Part shown: in pieces, positions 55,901 through 64,000 of the stretch | Layout: the number at the start of each line of letters is the position of its first letter | Numbering within the stretch: position 1 is the stretch's first letter | Source: Pseudomonas sp. BP8 | GTDB lineage: Bacteria; Pseudomonadota; Gammaproteobacteria; Pseudomonadales; Pseudomonadaceae | Reading direction: 5' to 3' | NCBI RefSeq assembly: GCF_017875955.1 | Contig: NZ_JAGINK010000001.1 | Location: forward strand, 1,836,001 to 1,900,000 | Length of the DNA: 64,000 nt | Notes under the pieces: generated by a model | What the model was told of the DNA's origin: nothing | What the model saw: the letters and a program-made list of their open reading frames with translations, nothing else | The model's database searches: none | Translations under genes and position numbers: made by a program

Positions 55901-56040
55901 CGATGATTCCGTTGTCGCGCAGCGTGTTCTACGGGCCGATGGCGGTGGCGATCATGGGTGGCTTGATCGTTGCCACGGTGCTGACCCTGTTGTTCCTGCC
56001 GGCGCTGTATGCGGCGTGGTTCAAGGTCAGGAAGGACTGA
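52981..56040 (+). CDS. mexK: RND multidrug efflux transporter MexK
   Basis: 1019 residues. Proton-driven exporter; the two proton-relay Asp are D402 and D403 in GLLVDDAIIAVEMM. Twelve membrane segments with two large periplasmic loops, as in HAE-family RND pumps. AAGGAG lies just before the ATG at 52981. MexJK has no dedicated outer-membrane protein, in keeping with the P. aeruginosa system that borrows OprM or OpmH. Confidence 0.92.
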   Translation: MGFNLSAWALRNRQIVLFLMILLAAIGAMSYSKLGQSEDPPFTFKAMVIRTLWPGATAEEVSRQVTERIEKKLMETGEYEKIVSFSRPGESQVTFMARDSLHSKDIPELWYQIRKKVADIRHTLPPEVQGPFFNDEFGTTFGNIYALTGDGFDYAVLKDYADRIQIQLQRVKDVGKVELVGLQDEKIWIELSNIKLATLGVPLASVQQALQEQNAVSTAGFFETPSERLNLRVSGRFDSVEQIRQFPIRVGDRTLRIGDVAEVHRGFNDPPAPRMRFMGEDAIGLAVSMKDGGDILVLGKALEGEFERLAHNLPAGMELRKVSDQPAAVKAGVGEFVQVLVEALVIVLLVSFFSLGLRTGLVVALAIPLVLAMTFAAMHYFGIGLHKISLGALVLALGLLVDDAIIAVEMMAIKMEQGFDRFKAASYAWTSTAFPMLTGTLITAAGFLPIATAASSTGEYTRSIFQVVTIALLTSWVAAVLFVPYLGERLLPDLAKLHAARHGGQAPDPYATPFYQRVRRVVEWCVRRRKTVILLTIAAFVGSILLFRFVPQQFFPASGRPELMIDLKLAEGASLSNATEQVKRLEGLLKRQDGIDNYVAYIGTGSPRFYLPLDQQLPAASFAQFVVLAKSLEERETLRSWLIATLDEQFPELRSRVTRLENGPPVGYPVQFRVTGEHIDKVRALARQVADRVRENPYVVNVHLDWEEPSKAVFLKIDQDRARALGVSTAHLSTFLQSSLTGSSVSQYREDNELIEILLRGTLEARSDLTNLASLAVPTENGQSVALSQVATLEYGFEEGIIWHRNRLPTVTVRADIYGKEQPATLTQQILPTLQEVRNNLPDGYLLEVGGTVEDSERGQKSVNAGMPLFIVVVLSLLMIQLRSFSRTVMVFLTAPLGLIGVTLFLLIFRQPFGFVAMLGTIALAGMIMRNSVILIDQIEQDIASGMQRWQAIIEATVRRFRPIVLTALAAVLAMIPLSRSVFYGPMAVAIMGGLIVATVLTLLFLPALYAAWFKVRKD

Positions 56041-56078
56041 GCACCGCAGGAAAGGGCTGCGAAGCAGCCCCACGGTGC
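56041..56078. terminator. Nested hairpin after mexK
   Basis: Outer GCACCG / CGGTGC and inner GGGCTGC-GAA-GCAGCCC stems between convergent mexK and the DUF4197 gene. No T tract; probable terminator. Confidence 0.5.
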
Positions 56079-56088
56079 AGCGGTTGAA

Positions 56089-56778
56089 TCAGAGCGCGCC
56101 GAAGACTTTCTTGGCCAGGCTGGTCGCCGCCTGGGCAGGATTCTGGCGAATGCTCTGCTCTTGCTTGGCGACCATCTCGAACAGGCCATCCAGCGCCTTC
56201 TCGGTCACGTAGCTTTCAACGCTGGCATTTTTCGAGCTGCCCAGGCCAAGGGCCGAGGCCTGGCCGGCAAAGCTGTTGTACTGCTGAACCACGCCAACCT
56301 TGTCGGTCGCCGCCTTGACGATCGGCAGGAACTTGGCGCGGATCTGCTCGCGGCTGCTCTTGTTCAGGTACTGGGTGGCAGAGTCATCACCGCCACTGAG
56401 AATGCCCTTGGCATCGGTAACGGTCATCTTCTTCACGGCATCGACCAGGATCGCCTGGGCCTGAGGCATTGCCGCCTCGGCCGCTTTGTTCATGCCGTCT
56501 TCCAAGGCGGTGACCTGGTCACCCTTGCCGAGCATTTTCATGGTCTTGGCCACCTTGCCAAGGTTGCCTGGCAGCTCGATGCGCACGTCGGGGTTGTTGC
56601 TGAAGCCGCCCGGGGTGCTCAGTTGCTTGACGGCAACCTGGGCACCTTGAGTCAGGGCATCCTTGAGGCCACCAGCGGCATCCTGCTGGCTCAGGTCACC
56701 CAGTGACAGGGCCAGGGCGTTGGCGGACAGCAGCAGGCCGGCGCACAAGGTGCCGAGGCGCAGGGAGGAGCGAATCAT
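56089..56778 (-). CDS. DUF4197 secreted protein
   Basis: 229 residues from MIRSSLRLGTLCAG, with AAGGAAGTACCC directly before. Signal peptide ends ALALS. The DUF4197 body shows GLKDALTQGAQVAVKQLSTPGGFSNNPDVRI (described) and AKFLPIVKAATDKVGVVQQYN. Periplasmic, function unknown. The YbaY-like gene lies 32 bp upstream in the same orientation. Confidence 0.85.
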   Translation of the reverse strand: MIRSSLRLGTLCAGLLLSANALALSLGDLSQQDAAGGLKDALTQGAQVAVKQLSTPGGFSNNPDVRIELPGNLGKVAKTMKMLGKGDQVTALEDGMNKAAEAAMPQAQAILVDAVKKMTVTDAKGILSGGDDSATQYLNKSSREQIRAKFLPIVKAATDKVGVVQQYNSFAGQASALGLGSSKNASVESYVTEKALDGLFEMVAKQEQSIRQNPAQAATSLAKKVFGAL

Positions 56779-56810
56779 GGGTACTTCCTTTTGACGATGA
56801 ATAAGCGAGA

Positions 56811-57215
56811 TCAACGAACCGGATCGACCTTGATCCGCAGCGGCTGTGCAGGGCTGCCATCAAGCTCGACGCCATGATGCTCGGTATTGATGAACAGCAG
56901 TTTGCCGTCCAGTTCGATCCGTGCACTGATCGCATAGCGATGGCCCGGTTTGATCTGCGCGGGGTCGTAGGTCAGGTGAAATGGCAGCGGCACATTGCCT
57001 TTGACCGGGCCGGCCTGGCTGGCCAGGGTTGTGGCCGGGGCATCCATCAGCGAAACGTCCTGCAGGCTGACGCTCAGGGTGGCGGTGGGCGGCAGGGCGA
57101 TGCGCTGCAGATAGAAGACTTCGCCGTCCAGGCTGGCCTGGTGCGAGGGGGTATTGCTGTTGCTGGAGCAGGCTGCGAGCAAGGATGCACAACACAGCAT
57201 CAAGAGCTTTTTCAT
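56811..57215 (-). CDS. YbaY-like lipoprotein
   Basis: 134 residues. Lipobox LLAAC. YbaY/YscW-type small beta domain: ALPPTATLSVSLQDVSLMDAPATTLASQ and LPFHLTYDPAQIKPGHRYAISARIE (described). Outer-membrane anchored; family function unclear, with links to biofilm in enterics and to YscW pilotins by fold. Pairs with the DUF4197 gene. Confidence 0.82.
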   Translation of the reverse strand: MKKLLMLCCASLLAACSSNSNTPSHQASLDGEVFYLQRIALPPTATLSVSLQDVSLMDAPATTLASQAGPVKGNVPLPFHLTYDPAQIKPGHRYAISARIELDGKLLFINTEHHGVELDGSPAQPLRIKVDPVR

Positions 57216-57296
57216 GGAATCTCCGTAGTCCTGGGGCTGGCTTGTGGCCAACCCCAGGGACTTTAGCGGATTTTCCCGGGCAGGTCGCTCGTGTGG

Positions 57297-59795
57297 TCAG
57301 CTGATTGCTTGCTGCAGTGACGCTTTTTCGTTCCCTTCGCGGTGCAGCGCCACCTGGCGAATCGACAGGCGCAGCTCGGCCGACAGCACGCGTTTGGCGA
57401 CGCCTTCGGCCAACTCGCCGAGCTTGTCGTGATAGCCCAGCTTGCCGTTGCTGTCTGGGCGCAGCACGCCCTGCTGGACCAGGGTCTGGATGAAGTGGCG
57501 GAACAGCGTCTTGTCGAAGAACTCCGGCGCATTCAGCCCATGCAGGATCGACAAGCGCTGGGCCATCATCACGCAAAGGTCTTCCAGCGCTTCGGCGCTG
57601 AGCGTCTGCTGGCCGCTGTTGAGCAACAGCGAGGTGGCCATGTAGTAGCGCTGCAGGGCCTGGGTGATGGTCCGTGCCAGCAGGGTCAGCAGGACAAACT
57701 GGCGCGAGCTGGGTGCGGGGCGCAGGTAGACGTTGTTCTCGAAGCGCAGCAGGCCTTGCTCGACAAAGGCGCTGAGCCATTGATCGATGACCGCGTCGAG
57801 CTCCTCGGCGCTCCAGCGCAGGAACAGCTCCGCCTGCAGGTACGGATAGAGCGCCTTGACGTATTGGCCGATCAGCTCGCGGCTGATTCGCGAACTGCTC
57901 TGGAAGAAACTTGCCAGCAAAGCCGGCAGGGCGAATATGTGCAGTACGTTGTTGCGGTAGTAGGTCATCAGCACCGCGTTGGCTTCGTCCAGGTAGAGGA
58001 TGCGGCCCATCGCATCGTTCTGTTCGGACAGCAGCTTCATGCCACGCACATGGGTGATCAACGCCCCACCATCGCCTTCCGGCAAGGTGCTGTGGGCCGA
58101 GTACGGCACCTGCCGCAGCAGGGCCAGGTAGAGATCGAGAACCCGCACCAGCGCGTCTTCATCGAGGGCGTGGCGGCTGGTCGAAAGCAAGGCCAGGGCG
58201 ACCAGGTTGACCGGGTTGACTGCCGCCGCTTCGTTGAGGTGGCGGGCCACGGTCTCACCCAGGCGGGTGGTGGTTTCGTTGAGCCAGGCCGGGCGGAACT
58301 GCGGGCCCAGTTGCTGTTCACGCCAACCCGGCTGCTGCTGGTCGAGAAAGCTCGCCAGGCGGATCGGCTCGCCGAAGTTGACGTAGACCTGGCCGAAGCG
58401 CTGCTTGAGTGCGCCGAACACTTTGAAGATGTCGAAGATCGATTCTTTCTTCTTGCTCGCCCCACGCAGCTCGCCCAGGTAGGTGCGGCCTTCGAGGACG
58501 CGTTCGTAGCCGATGTACACCGGCACGAAGACGATCGGCGTGCGCGACGAGCGCAGGAAGCTGCGCAAGGTGATCGCCAGCATGCCGGTGCGCGGCTGGA
58601 GCATGCGCCCGGTGCGTGAGCGACCGCCTTCGACGAAGTACTCGACCGGGAAGCCTTTGCTGAACAGGGTATGCAGGTATTCGTTGAACACCGCCGTGTA
58701 CAGCGGGTTGCCCTTGAACGTGCGGCGCATGAAAAACGCGCCACCGCGGCGCAGCAGGCCACCGATTACCGGCATGTTGAGGTTGATTCCGGCGGCGATG
58801 TGCGGCGGGGTCAGGCCATTGCGGAACAGCAGGTACGACAGCAGCAGGTAGTCGATGTGACTGCGGTGGCAGGGCACGTAGATCACTTCATGGCCTGGGG
58901 CGATGCTTTGCACCTGCTCGATGTGGTTGAGCTTGATGCCGTCGTAGATCTTGTTCCAGAACCAGCTGAGCACCACTTCCATGAAGCGGATCGCGGTGTA
59001 GGTGTAGTCCGAGGCGATTTCGTTGCCGTAGCGCAGCGCCTGGGCCTCGGCCTTGGCCAGTGGAATCTTCTCGCGCTCGGCCTCGTCGGCGATCGCCTGG
59101 CGCACCTGCGGATCGTGGATCAGGCCTTTGACCAGATTGCGCCGGTGCGAGATGTCGGGCCCGATCACGGCGGTCTTGAGGTTGCGGAAATGCACGCGCA
59201 TCAGGCGCTGGGCCATGCGTACCGTGCGTTCGTGGCCTTTGTTCTGCTCGACCAGTTCGCGCAGGTGGATGGGGGCAGAGAACTGCACGCGGGTCTTGCG
59301 TCCCAGGATCAGGATGGTCAGCAGCCGGCGCAAGCGGCCGGTGACCGCCCAGCTATCGGCGAACAACAGCTTCCACGGGCTGGATTCGCTGGCCGGGGTC
59401 TGCCCCCAGAACACGCTGACCGGAATGATCTGCGCGTCTTCTTCGGCGTGCTGGCTGATCGCCGCAACCAGGCGCTCGAGGGTCGGCGGCGCACCGCGTT
59501 TGTCTTGCCGGCCGAGCCAGTCCGGATCTGGCGTCAGGTAGAAGAACGCCGCCGGCTCGTGCAGGTTGCCCACGGCCACCGGCAGCACCGGGCGCGGCAG
59601 CCCCGCCTTGGTGCATTCGCGGTCGAGCACGGCCAGGTCGGTCAGCGCCGGTGAGGGCAGGGCATAGAACACCGGGCGGCTGCGGTCGAGATTGAGGGTC
59701 AGGGAAGACTGGTTGATGGTCTCGGAGCGCACCCACAGGTACAGCACGCGGCGCAGAGCGCCGAAGATCAGGCGGCGCAGGGGAGATCGGGTCAT
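57297..59795 (-). CDS. plsB: Glycerol-3-phosphate 1-O-acyltransferase PlsB
   Basis: 832 residues from [11 protein letters not shown]. Inner-membrane enzyme that starts phospholipid synthesis by acylating glycerol-3-phosphate. Acyltransferase motif I is HRSHID at residues 310-315; motif [12 protein letters not shown]; motif [17 protein letters not shown]; motif [15 protein letters not shown]. Long N- and C-terminal PlsB regions are intact. In the same order next to mexJK as in P. aeruginosa. Confidence 0.96.
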   Translation of the reverse strand: MTRSPLRRLIFGALRRVLYLWVRSETINQSSLTLNLDRSRPVFYALPSPALTDLAVLDRECTKAGLPRPVLPVAVGNLHEPAAFFYLTPDPDWLGRQDKRGAPPTLERLVAAISQHAEEDAQIIPVSVFWGQTPASESSPWKLLFADSWAVTGRLRRLLTILILGRKTRVQFSAPIHLRELVEQNKGHERTVRMAQRLMRVHFRNLKTAVIGPDISHRRNLVKGLIHDPQVRQAIADEAEREKIPLAKAEAQALRYGNEIASDYTYTAIRFMEVVLSWFWNKIYDGIKLNHIEQVQSIAPGHEVIYVPCHRSHIDYLLLSYLLFRNGLTPPHIAAGINLNMPVIGGLLRRGGAFFMRRTFKGNPLYTAVFNEYLHTLFSKGFPVEYFVEGGRSRTGRMLQPRTGMLAITLRSFLRSSRTPIVFVPVYIGYERVLEGRTYLGELRGASKKKESIFDIFKVFGALKQRFGQVYVNFGEPIRLASFLDQQQPGWREQQLGPQFRPAWLNETTTRLGETVARHLNEAAAVNPVNLVALALLSTSRHALDEDALVRVLDLYLALLRQVPYSAHSTLPEGDGGALITHVRGMKLLSEQNDAMGRILYLDEANAVLMTYYRNNVLHIFALPALLASFFQSSSRISRELIGQYVKALYPYLQAELFLRWSAEELDAVIDQWLSAFVEQGLLRFENNVYLRPAPSSRQFVLLTLLARTITQALQRYYMATSLLLNSGQQTLSAEALEDLCVMMAQRLSILHGLNAPEFFDKTLFRHFIQTLVQQGVLRPDSNGKLGYHDKLGELAEGVAKRVLSAELRLSIRQVALHREGNEKASLQQAIS

Positions 59796-59920
59796 GGGAT
59801 ATAGGGGCCCTGGAAGGAATTTCGAGTCGACATCCAATCAGTTAGTCTGCCGTATCCGCGTAAGTTCAGCAAAAATCTGCAATTCATATCCCGGTCATGA
59901 ATTTTCTTTGTTCCGTGTCA

Positions 59921-60026
59921 TATACTCGGTCCGCACCTTGCAGGATATTTCAGCAAGCTGCGTCGGCACGGGGAGGACCCAGTGCCTGCAAGGCGATCTT
60001 CACAATAAAAAATCGGAGTAGTTCAG
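59921..60026 (+). promoter_or_regulatory. Cold-shock gene promoter -10 and structured leader
   Basis: TATACT at 59921-59926 is the likely -10; no good -35 is visible. The ~94-base leader has CCTTGCAGG (59936-59944) pairing perfectly with CCTGCAAGG (59985-59993), and an inner GGCAC / GTGCC stem. Such long folded leaders are typical of cold-shock mRNAs. Confidence 0.5.
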
Positions 60027-60236
60027 ATGTCGTCTCGTGAGACTGGGAATGTAAAGTGGTTCAACGATGCCAAGGGCTATGGCTTCATTCAGCGCGAAGG
60101 CGGGGCGGATGTGTTCGTCCACTATCGGGCGATCCGCGGTGAGGGGCATCGTACCCTGGTCGAAGGACAGCAGGTGGAGTACAACCTGACGCAGGGCCAG
60201 AAAGGCCTGCAGGCCGAAGACGTAATCGGCCTCTAA
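60027..60236 (+). CDS. Cold-shock protein (CspA family)
   Basis: 69 residues, a single nucleic-acid-binding beta barrel. RNP1 is KGYGFIQ and RNP2 is VFVHY, with [15 protein letters not shown] at the start. The sequence after RNP2 ([15 protein letters not shown]) matches standard Csp proteins. It melts RNA structure in the cytoplasm. The Shine-Dalgarno is GGAG seven bases before the ATG. Confidence 0.95.
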   Translation: MSSRETGNVKWFNDAKGYGFIQREGGADVFVHYRAIRGEGHRTLVEGQQVEYNLTQGQKGLQAEDVIGL

Positions 60237-60250
60237 CGCTCAAGCCTCAA

Positions 60251-60278
60251 GCTGCAAGTTGACCGTGGAACTTGCAGC
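60251..60278 (+). terminator. Perfect ten-base hairpin after the cold-shock gene
   Basis: GCTGCAAGTT-GACCGTGG-AACTTGCAGC, 14 bases beyond the stop, with no T tract. Probable intrinsic or Rho-assisted end of the csp mRNA. Confidence 0.6.
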
Positions 60279-60324
60279 CTGATGCGATCACGCTTGAAGC
60301 GTGCCGCATACGACTTGAAGCTGC

Positions 60325-60702
60325 TTATTGCGTACGCCAGGTGATTTCTTCTTCACCGTCGGCACTGATGCGGACCCAACGATCGGCATCTTCCTCTCCA
60401 TGTTCCTCGCTCCAGCTGCCGGGTGCACAGCGCACTTCGACCTGCAGTGCGGCATAGGCTGCGCGGGCGCAGGCGATGTCGTCGTCCCATGGGCTCTGGT
60501 CACTTTCCAGGTAGAGGCTGTTCCATTTCCCTACAGCCTTGGGTAACCAGGTCACCGGAATGTTACCGGCCTGGCACTTCCAGGTCAGGCCTTTCTGGCT
60601 CCACTCAGTGCATGGACCCAACGCCTCGGCAAGCCAGGCGGCAACCTGCTTGTGGTCAACGTCGGTGTCCTTCAGGTAGATCTCGATATCGGGTTGACGC
60701 AT
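60325..60702 (-). CDS. Conserved hypothetical protein
   Basis: 125 residues, acidic. Blocks IEIYLKDTDVDHKQVAAWLAEALGP and WKCQAGNIPVTWLPKAVGKWNSLYLESDQSPWDDD are recognisably family-like, but I cannot name the family. Ends EEEITWRTQ. 18 bases downstream of rlmA on the same strand, probably co-transcribed with rlmA and dapE. Confidence 0.65.
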   Translation of the reverse strand: MRQPDIEIYLKDTDVDHKQVAAWLAEALGPCTEWSQKGLTWKCQAGNIPVTWLPKAVGKWNSLYLESDQSPWDDDIACARAAYAALQVEVRCAPGSWSEEHGEEDADRWVRISADGEEEITWRTQ

Positions 60703-60720
60703 AAAGGGCTCCGGGTGTGC

Positions 60721-61533
60721 TCAGTCTTGGCGCACGAAATAGTCATAACGCATGGAAACCGTGACCTCGAACGGCTCGGCCTGGTCGATCACCAGGGCGC
60801 GCTTGTCAGCGCTGGCACGCCAACCGTGCGGGGTCATGGCCAGCAGGTCGGCGCGGGCCTTGGGCGCGGCCAGGCTCAGGCGAAACTCGAGAATCTCGCT
60901 GTGGGCATGGGTCATGCCCTGTGGCACCAATGCCAGGTGTTTGTCATCGGCGTAGGGGCGTACTTCATCGTAGAGCACCTCGCGCAGCTCCATCAGGTGG
61001 CCGCTGGTCGGGCCTACTCGCATCAGGCCGCCACCGGGGCTGAGCAGGCGCAGCGCCTCCTGCCAGTCGAGCGGGCTGAACACGCTGGCGATGAACTGGC
61101 AGCTGGCGTCGGCCAACGGAACCCGGGCCATGCTGGCGACCATCCAGGTCACCTGCGGCGCGCGGCGGCACGCGCGCTTGACTGCCTCGCGGGAGATGTC
61201 CAGGGCGTAACCGTCGGCGTCGGGCAGGGCCTGGGCCAACTGGGCGGTGTAGTAGCCCTCGCCGCAACCGATGTCCAGCCAGGCTCCTGGCTGGCGCTCA
61301 GCGGCAAGCTCGGCCAGGCGGCGGGCAACCGGAGCGTAATGGCCACCCTCGAGAAAGTCGCGGCGGGCCTCGACCATGGCCTGGTTGTCACCCGGGTCGC
61401 GGCTGTTCTTGTGCTGCACCGGCAGCAGGTTCAGGTAGCCCTGGCGGGCCCGGTCAAAGCGGTGGCCGGCAGGGCAGGTAACACCGTTGTCCAGCGGCGA
61501 CAGGGCGGCCTGGCAAAGAGGGCAGGCGAGCAT
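60721..61533 (-). CDS. rlmA: 23S rRNA (guanine-N1)-methyltransferase RlmA
   Basis: 270 residues. N-terminal zinc site (CPLCQAAL then CPAGHRFD) that gives RlmA its name, then the SAM fold (WLDIGCGEGYYTAQLAQALP). Methylates N1 of G745 in 23S rRNA hairpin 35. Its ATG overlaps the dapE stop by one base. Confidence 0.92.
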   Translation of the reverse strand: MLACPLCQAALSPLDNGVTCPAGHRFDRARQGYLNLLPVQHKNSRDPGDNQAMVEARRDFLEGGHYAPVARRLAELAAERQPGAWLDIGCGEGYYTAQLAQALPDADGYALDISREAVKRACRRAPQVTWMVASMARVPLADASCQFIASVFSPLDWQEALRLLSPGGGLMRVGPTSGHLMELREVLYDEVRPYADDKHLALVPQGMTHAHSEILEFRLSLAAPKARADLLAMTPHGWRASADKRALVIDQAEPFEVTVSMRYDYFVRQD

Positions 61534-62684
61534 CAGGCGAGCAACCGGACCAGGGTCTGGTAGTAGATCTCGGTCAGCAAGTCGAGGTCGCTGGCCAGGA
61601 TCCGCTCATCGACCTGGTGGATGGTGGCGTTGACCGGGCCGAGCTCGACCACCTGGGTACCCATGGTGGCGATGAAGCGACCATCGGAGGTGCCGCCGCT
61701 GGTCGACGGCTGGGTATCACGGTCGGTGACTGCCTTGATGCTCGCGGACACGGCGTCGAGCAGTTCGCCAGGCTCGGTGAGGAACGGCAGGCCGGACAGC
61801 GCCCAGTCGATCGACCACTCCAGTTGATGCTTGTCGAGGATCGCCGCGACGCGAGCCTGCAGGCCCTCGACGGTCGACTCGGTGGAGAAGCGGAAGTTGA
61901 ACAGGGCGGTCAGGTCGCCCGGCACCACGTTGGTGGCGCCGGTACCGGAATTGAGGTTGGAGATCTGGAAGCTGGTCGGCGGGAAGAACGCGTTGCCTTC
62001 GTCCCAGTGTTCGCCAGCAAGCTCCGCCAGGGCCGGCGCGGCCAGGTGGATCGGGTTGCGTGCCAGGTGCGGGTAGGCCACGTGGCCCTGCTTGCCGCGC
62101 ACGGTGAGCTTGGCGCCGAGCGAGCCGCGACGGCCGTTCTTGACCACGTCACCGAGCAGGTTGGTGCTCGACGGTTCGCCGACGATGCACCAGTCCAGGC
62201 GCTCGTTGCGCGCGACCAGGCGCTCGACCACGGCCTTGGTGCCGTGGTGGGCCGGCCCTTCTTCGTCGCTGGTGATGAGAAAGGCGACCTTGCCGCGGTG
62301 GTTGGGGTAGTCATTCACGAAGCGCTCGCTGGCCACTACCATCGACGCCAGGCTGCCTTTCATGTCGGCAGCGCCGCGCCCGCAGAGCATGCCATCAGCG
62401 TCGATCAGTGCCTGGAATGGCTCGTGCTGCCAGTTTTGCACCGGGCCGGTCGGGACCACATCGGTGTGGCCGGCGAAGCACAATACCGGGCCATCCTGGT
62501 TGCCATGGGTGGCCCAGAAATTATCGACATCTTCGATGCGCATGGGCTCGAGCTGGAAGCCGACAGCGCCCAGGCGGTTCATCATCTGCGACTGGCAGTC
62601 GGCGTCGACCGGGGTCACCGAAGGGCGGCGGATCAGGTCGCAGGCCAGTTGAAGGGTAGGCGAGAGCTCGGCTGGGGCCGTCAT
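61533..62684 (-). CDS. dapE: Succinyl-diaminopimelate desuccinylase
   Basis: 383 residues. Zn2 M20 peptidase-fold enzyme in lysine and peptidoglycan precursor synthesis. Metal ligands in [12 protein letters not shown] (His) and [13 protein letters not shown] (Asp), catalytic Glu in SDEEGPAH, and [15 protein letters not shown] near the C-terminus. Coupled to rlmA. Confidence 0.96.
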   Translation of the reverse strand: MTAPAELSPTLQLACDLIRRPSVTPVDADCQSQMMNRLGAVGFQLEPMRIEDVDNFWATHGNQDGPVLCFAGHTDVVPTGPVQNWQHEPFQALIDADGMLCGRGAADMKGSLASMVVASERFVNDYPNHRGKVAFLITSDEEGPAHHGTKAVVERLVARNERLDWCIVGEPSSTNLLGDVVKNGRRGSLGAKLTVRGKQGHVAYPHLARNPIHLAAPALAELAGEHWDEGNAFFPPTSFQISNLNSGTGATNVVPGDLTALFNFRFSTESTVEGLQARVAAILDKHQLEWSIDWALSGLPFLTEPGELLDAVSASIKAVTDRDTQPSTSGGTSDGRFIATMGTQVVELGPVNATIHQVDERILASDLDLLTEIYYQTLVRLLA

Positions 62685-62762
62685 GGGGAACTCCGGGGCA
62701 AGGCAAGGCGAAAAAACGAGGGGCGTTATCTTATATCAAATGATGTCGGCGGGCACGGGCAT

Positions 62763-62808
62763 TGGGGCCGCCAGGCGGCCCTTCGCGACACAAGGCCGCT
62801 GCCACAGG
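62763..62808. repeat. REP element (type B), single
   Basis: TTGGGGCCGCCAGGCGGCCC, then TTCGCGACACAAGGCCGCTG. Between dapE and the ndvB-like gene. Confidence 0.7.
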
Positions 62809-62825
62809 TCGAGCGAGGGCGACCT

Positions 62826-64000
62826 TCAGGTTGCCTGCGCTTCGACGCTGCTGTCCGCCGGCTTGGGCAGCGACGACAGGAAAGCCATGATCAGCGCGGC
62901 CAGATACGGCAGCGACTGCACCAGCAGCATGGCTACCCAGAAGCGCATGTCTGAACTCGGCAAGCCCTGGACCAGGTAGATCCCGGCTGCCGCGCCCCAC
63001 AGCAGGAGCATGATGAACAGCTCTTCGCGGGCCTCGGCAATCGCCACCAGCAGACCATGACTGTCGGCATGCTTGGGCGTGCGGATGAACGGCATGCTGC
63101 TGGTGAAGAAGCCGTACAACACCGCCTTGGCGATCGTGTGCGAGAGCGCCAGGCCGGCCAGAGCGGCGGCGAAGGCATCCTTGAGATTGACCCCGACCGC
63201 GCGGCGGTAGAGGAACAGGATCTTGCCGACCTTGAAGAAGAACAGCGCCAGCGGCGGTATGGCAAAGATCATCAACGGCGGGTCGACCCGGTGCGGGACG
63301 ATGATCATCGCCGCCGACCACAACAACGCACCGACGGTGAAGAAGATGTTCATGCCGTCGGCTACCCATGGCAGCCAGCCGGCCAGGAAGTGATAGCGCT
63401 GGCCGCGGGTCAGTTCGCTACCCTGGCCGCGCAGCAGTGCGCGGGCGTGGTGCTTGATGATCTGGATGGCGCCATAGGCCCAGCGGAATCGCTGCTTCTT
63501 GAAATCGATGAAGGTGTCGGGCATCAGGCCCTTGCCGTAGCTGTTGTGCGCATAGGCGGCAGAGAGGCCTTTTTCGAACACGCGCAGGCCCAGTTCGGCA
63601 TCTTCGCAGATGCACCAGTCGGCCCAGCCGAGCTCTTCGAGCACCGAGCGTCGGGTCATGGTCATGGTGCCGTGCTGGATGATCGCGTCACGGTCGTTGC
63701 GGGTCACCATGCCGATGTGGAAGAAGCCCTTGTACTCGCTGTAGCAGAGCTTCTTGAAGGCGCTTTCATGCTGGTCGCGGTAGTCCTGGGGTGATTGCAC
63801 CACGGCAATCTTCGGGTCGGCGAAGTGCGGCACCATGTGCTTGAGCCAGTTGCGGTCGACGCAGTAGTCCGAGTCGATCACGGCAATCACTTCGGCATCC
63901 TTGGCGGTATGCGGCAGCAGGTAGTTCAGCGCGCCGCCCTTGAAGCCGGCCAGGGGCGCGACGTGGAAGAACTTGAAGCGCTCGCCGAGCAGCTCGCAGT
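62826..64000 (-). CDS. ndvB: NdvB-like beta-glucan glucosyltransferase, 3' part
   Basis: Runs off the window's right edge; the visible 391 codons are the C-terminal part, in frame to 64000. GT2 inverting glycosyltransferase core: DSDYCVD (metal DxD), EDAELGLRV (ED), and QRFRW (QxxRW). About five or six membrane helices follow the catalytic loop. Located next to dapE as ndvB is in P. aeruginosa, where it makes cyclic beta-1,3-glucans linked to biofilm antibiotic tolerance. OpgH or another GT2 is possible. Confidence 0.7.
   Translation of the reverse strand, partial: CELLGERFKFFHVAPLAGFKGGALNYLLPHTAKDAEVIAVIDSDYCVDRNWLKHMVPHFADPKIAVVQSPQDYRDQHESAFKKLCYSEYKGFFHIGMVTRNDRDAIIQHGTMTMTRRSVLEELGWADWCICEDAELGLRVFEKGLSAAYAHNSYGKGLMPDTFIDFKKQRFRWAYGAIQIIKHHARALLRGQGSELTRGQRYHFLAGWLPWVADGMNIFFTVGALLWSAAMIIVPHRVDPPLMIFAIPPLALFFFKVGKILFLYRRAVGVNLKDAFAAALAGLALSHTIAKAVLYGFFTSSMPFIRTPKHADSHGLLVAIAEAREELFIMLLLWGAAAGIYLVQGLPSSDMRFWVAMLLVQSLPYLAALIMAFLSSLPKPADSSVEAQAT

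Noticed and set aside
57342..58619. 425-codon plus-strand frame opposite plsB
   Set aside because: Shadow of plsB; no signal or domain.

Overview
The window is a high-GC Pseudomonas chromosome segment, most likely from the P. putida group. The gene set and order (hom-thrC, recJ, wspABCDEFR, prfB-lysS, lptF, ppc, adk, tsaB, rsmJ, mexLJK, plsB, dapE, an ndvB-like glucosyltransferase) match conserved Pseudomonas backbone as I recall it. Intergenic REP elements of two sequence types, IS66 carriage and many ATGA-coupled gene pairs fit the same genus. No rRNA, tRNA or CRISPR array was recognised.

Region by region. 0-2.9 kb: threonine synthesis (hom, thrC) and a clear terminator. 2.9-6.5 kb: a repeat-rich element made of 63-bp inverted arms around about three ~255-bp tandem units, each carrying a REP pair. 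An intact IS66-family element with an 8-bp target duplication has inserted between units 1 and 2. 6.6-15.1 kb: an orphan degenerate receiver protein, a DUF3509 protein, a periplasmic solute-binding-like protein, a CaiB/BaiF CoA-transferase, yaeQ, recJ, an Old Yellow Enzyme reductase, a HicAB toxin-antitoxin pair and a DUF533 membrane protein. 15.2-23.6 kb: the complete Wsp surface-sensing chemosensory system ending in the diguanylate cyclase WspR. 23.7-26.4 kb: prfB with its programmed +1 frameshift, then lysS. 26.6-30.4 kb: a tightly packed TetR / lipoprotein / QEGLA-motif / lipoprotein hydrolase / membrane protein cluster of unknown joint function. 30.7-32.6 kb: lptF and a DUF4398 lipoprotein behind an AlgU-like promoter. 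32.8-41.4 kb: ppc, adk, tsaB and assorted housekeeping or uncharacterised genes through rsmJ.

41.6-51.1 kb looks like an accessory catabolic island inserted between rsmJ and mexL. It holds two complete TRAP transporters (DctQMP and DctPQM), a nitrilase-superfamily amidohydrolase, an HpcH/HpaI aldolase, an RraA-like aldolase-family protein with a substituted key arginine, and a divergent LysR regulator. A plausible reading is uptake of an organic acid or its amide, deamidation, and aldol cleavage to central metabolites; the substrate cannot be read from sequence. 51.1-56.0 kb: mexL and the mexJK RND efflux operon. 56.1-64 kb: a DUF4197 protein, a YbaY-like lipoprotein, plsB, a cold-shock protein with a structured leader, a hypothetical protein, rlmA, dapE and the 3' part of an ndvB-like beta-glucan glucosyltransferase cut by the window end.

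The strongest candidates for something undescribed are the 41.6-51 kb dual-TRAP/aldolase island and the inverted-arm, REP-bearing tandem array at 2.9-6.5 kb.
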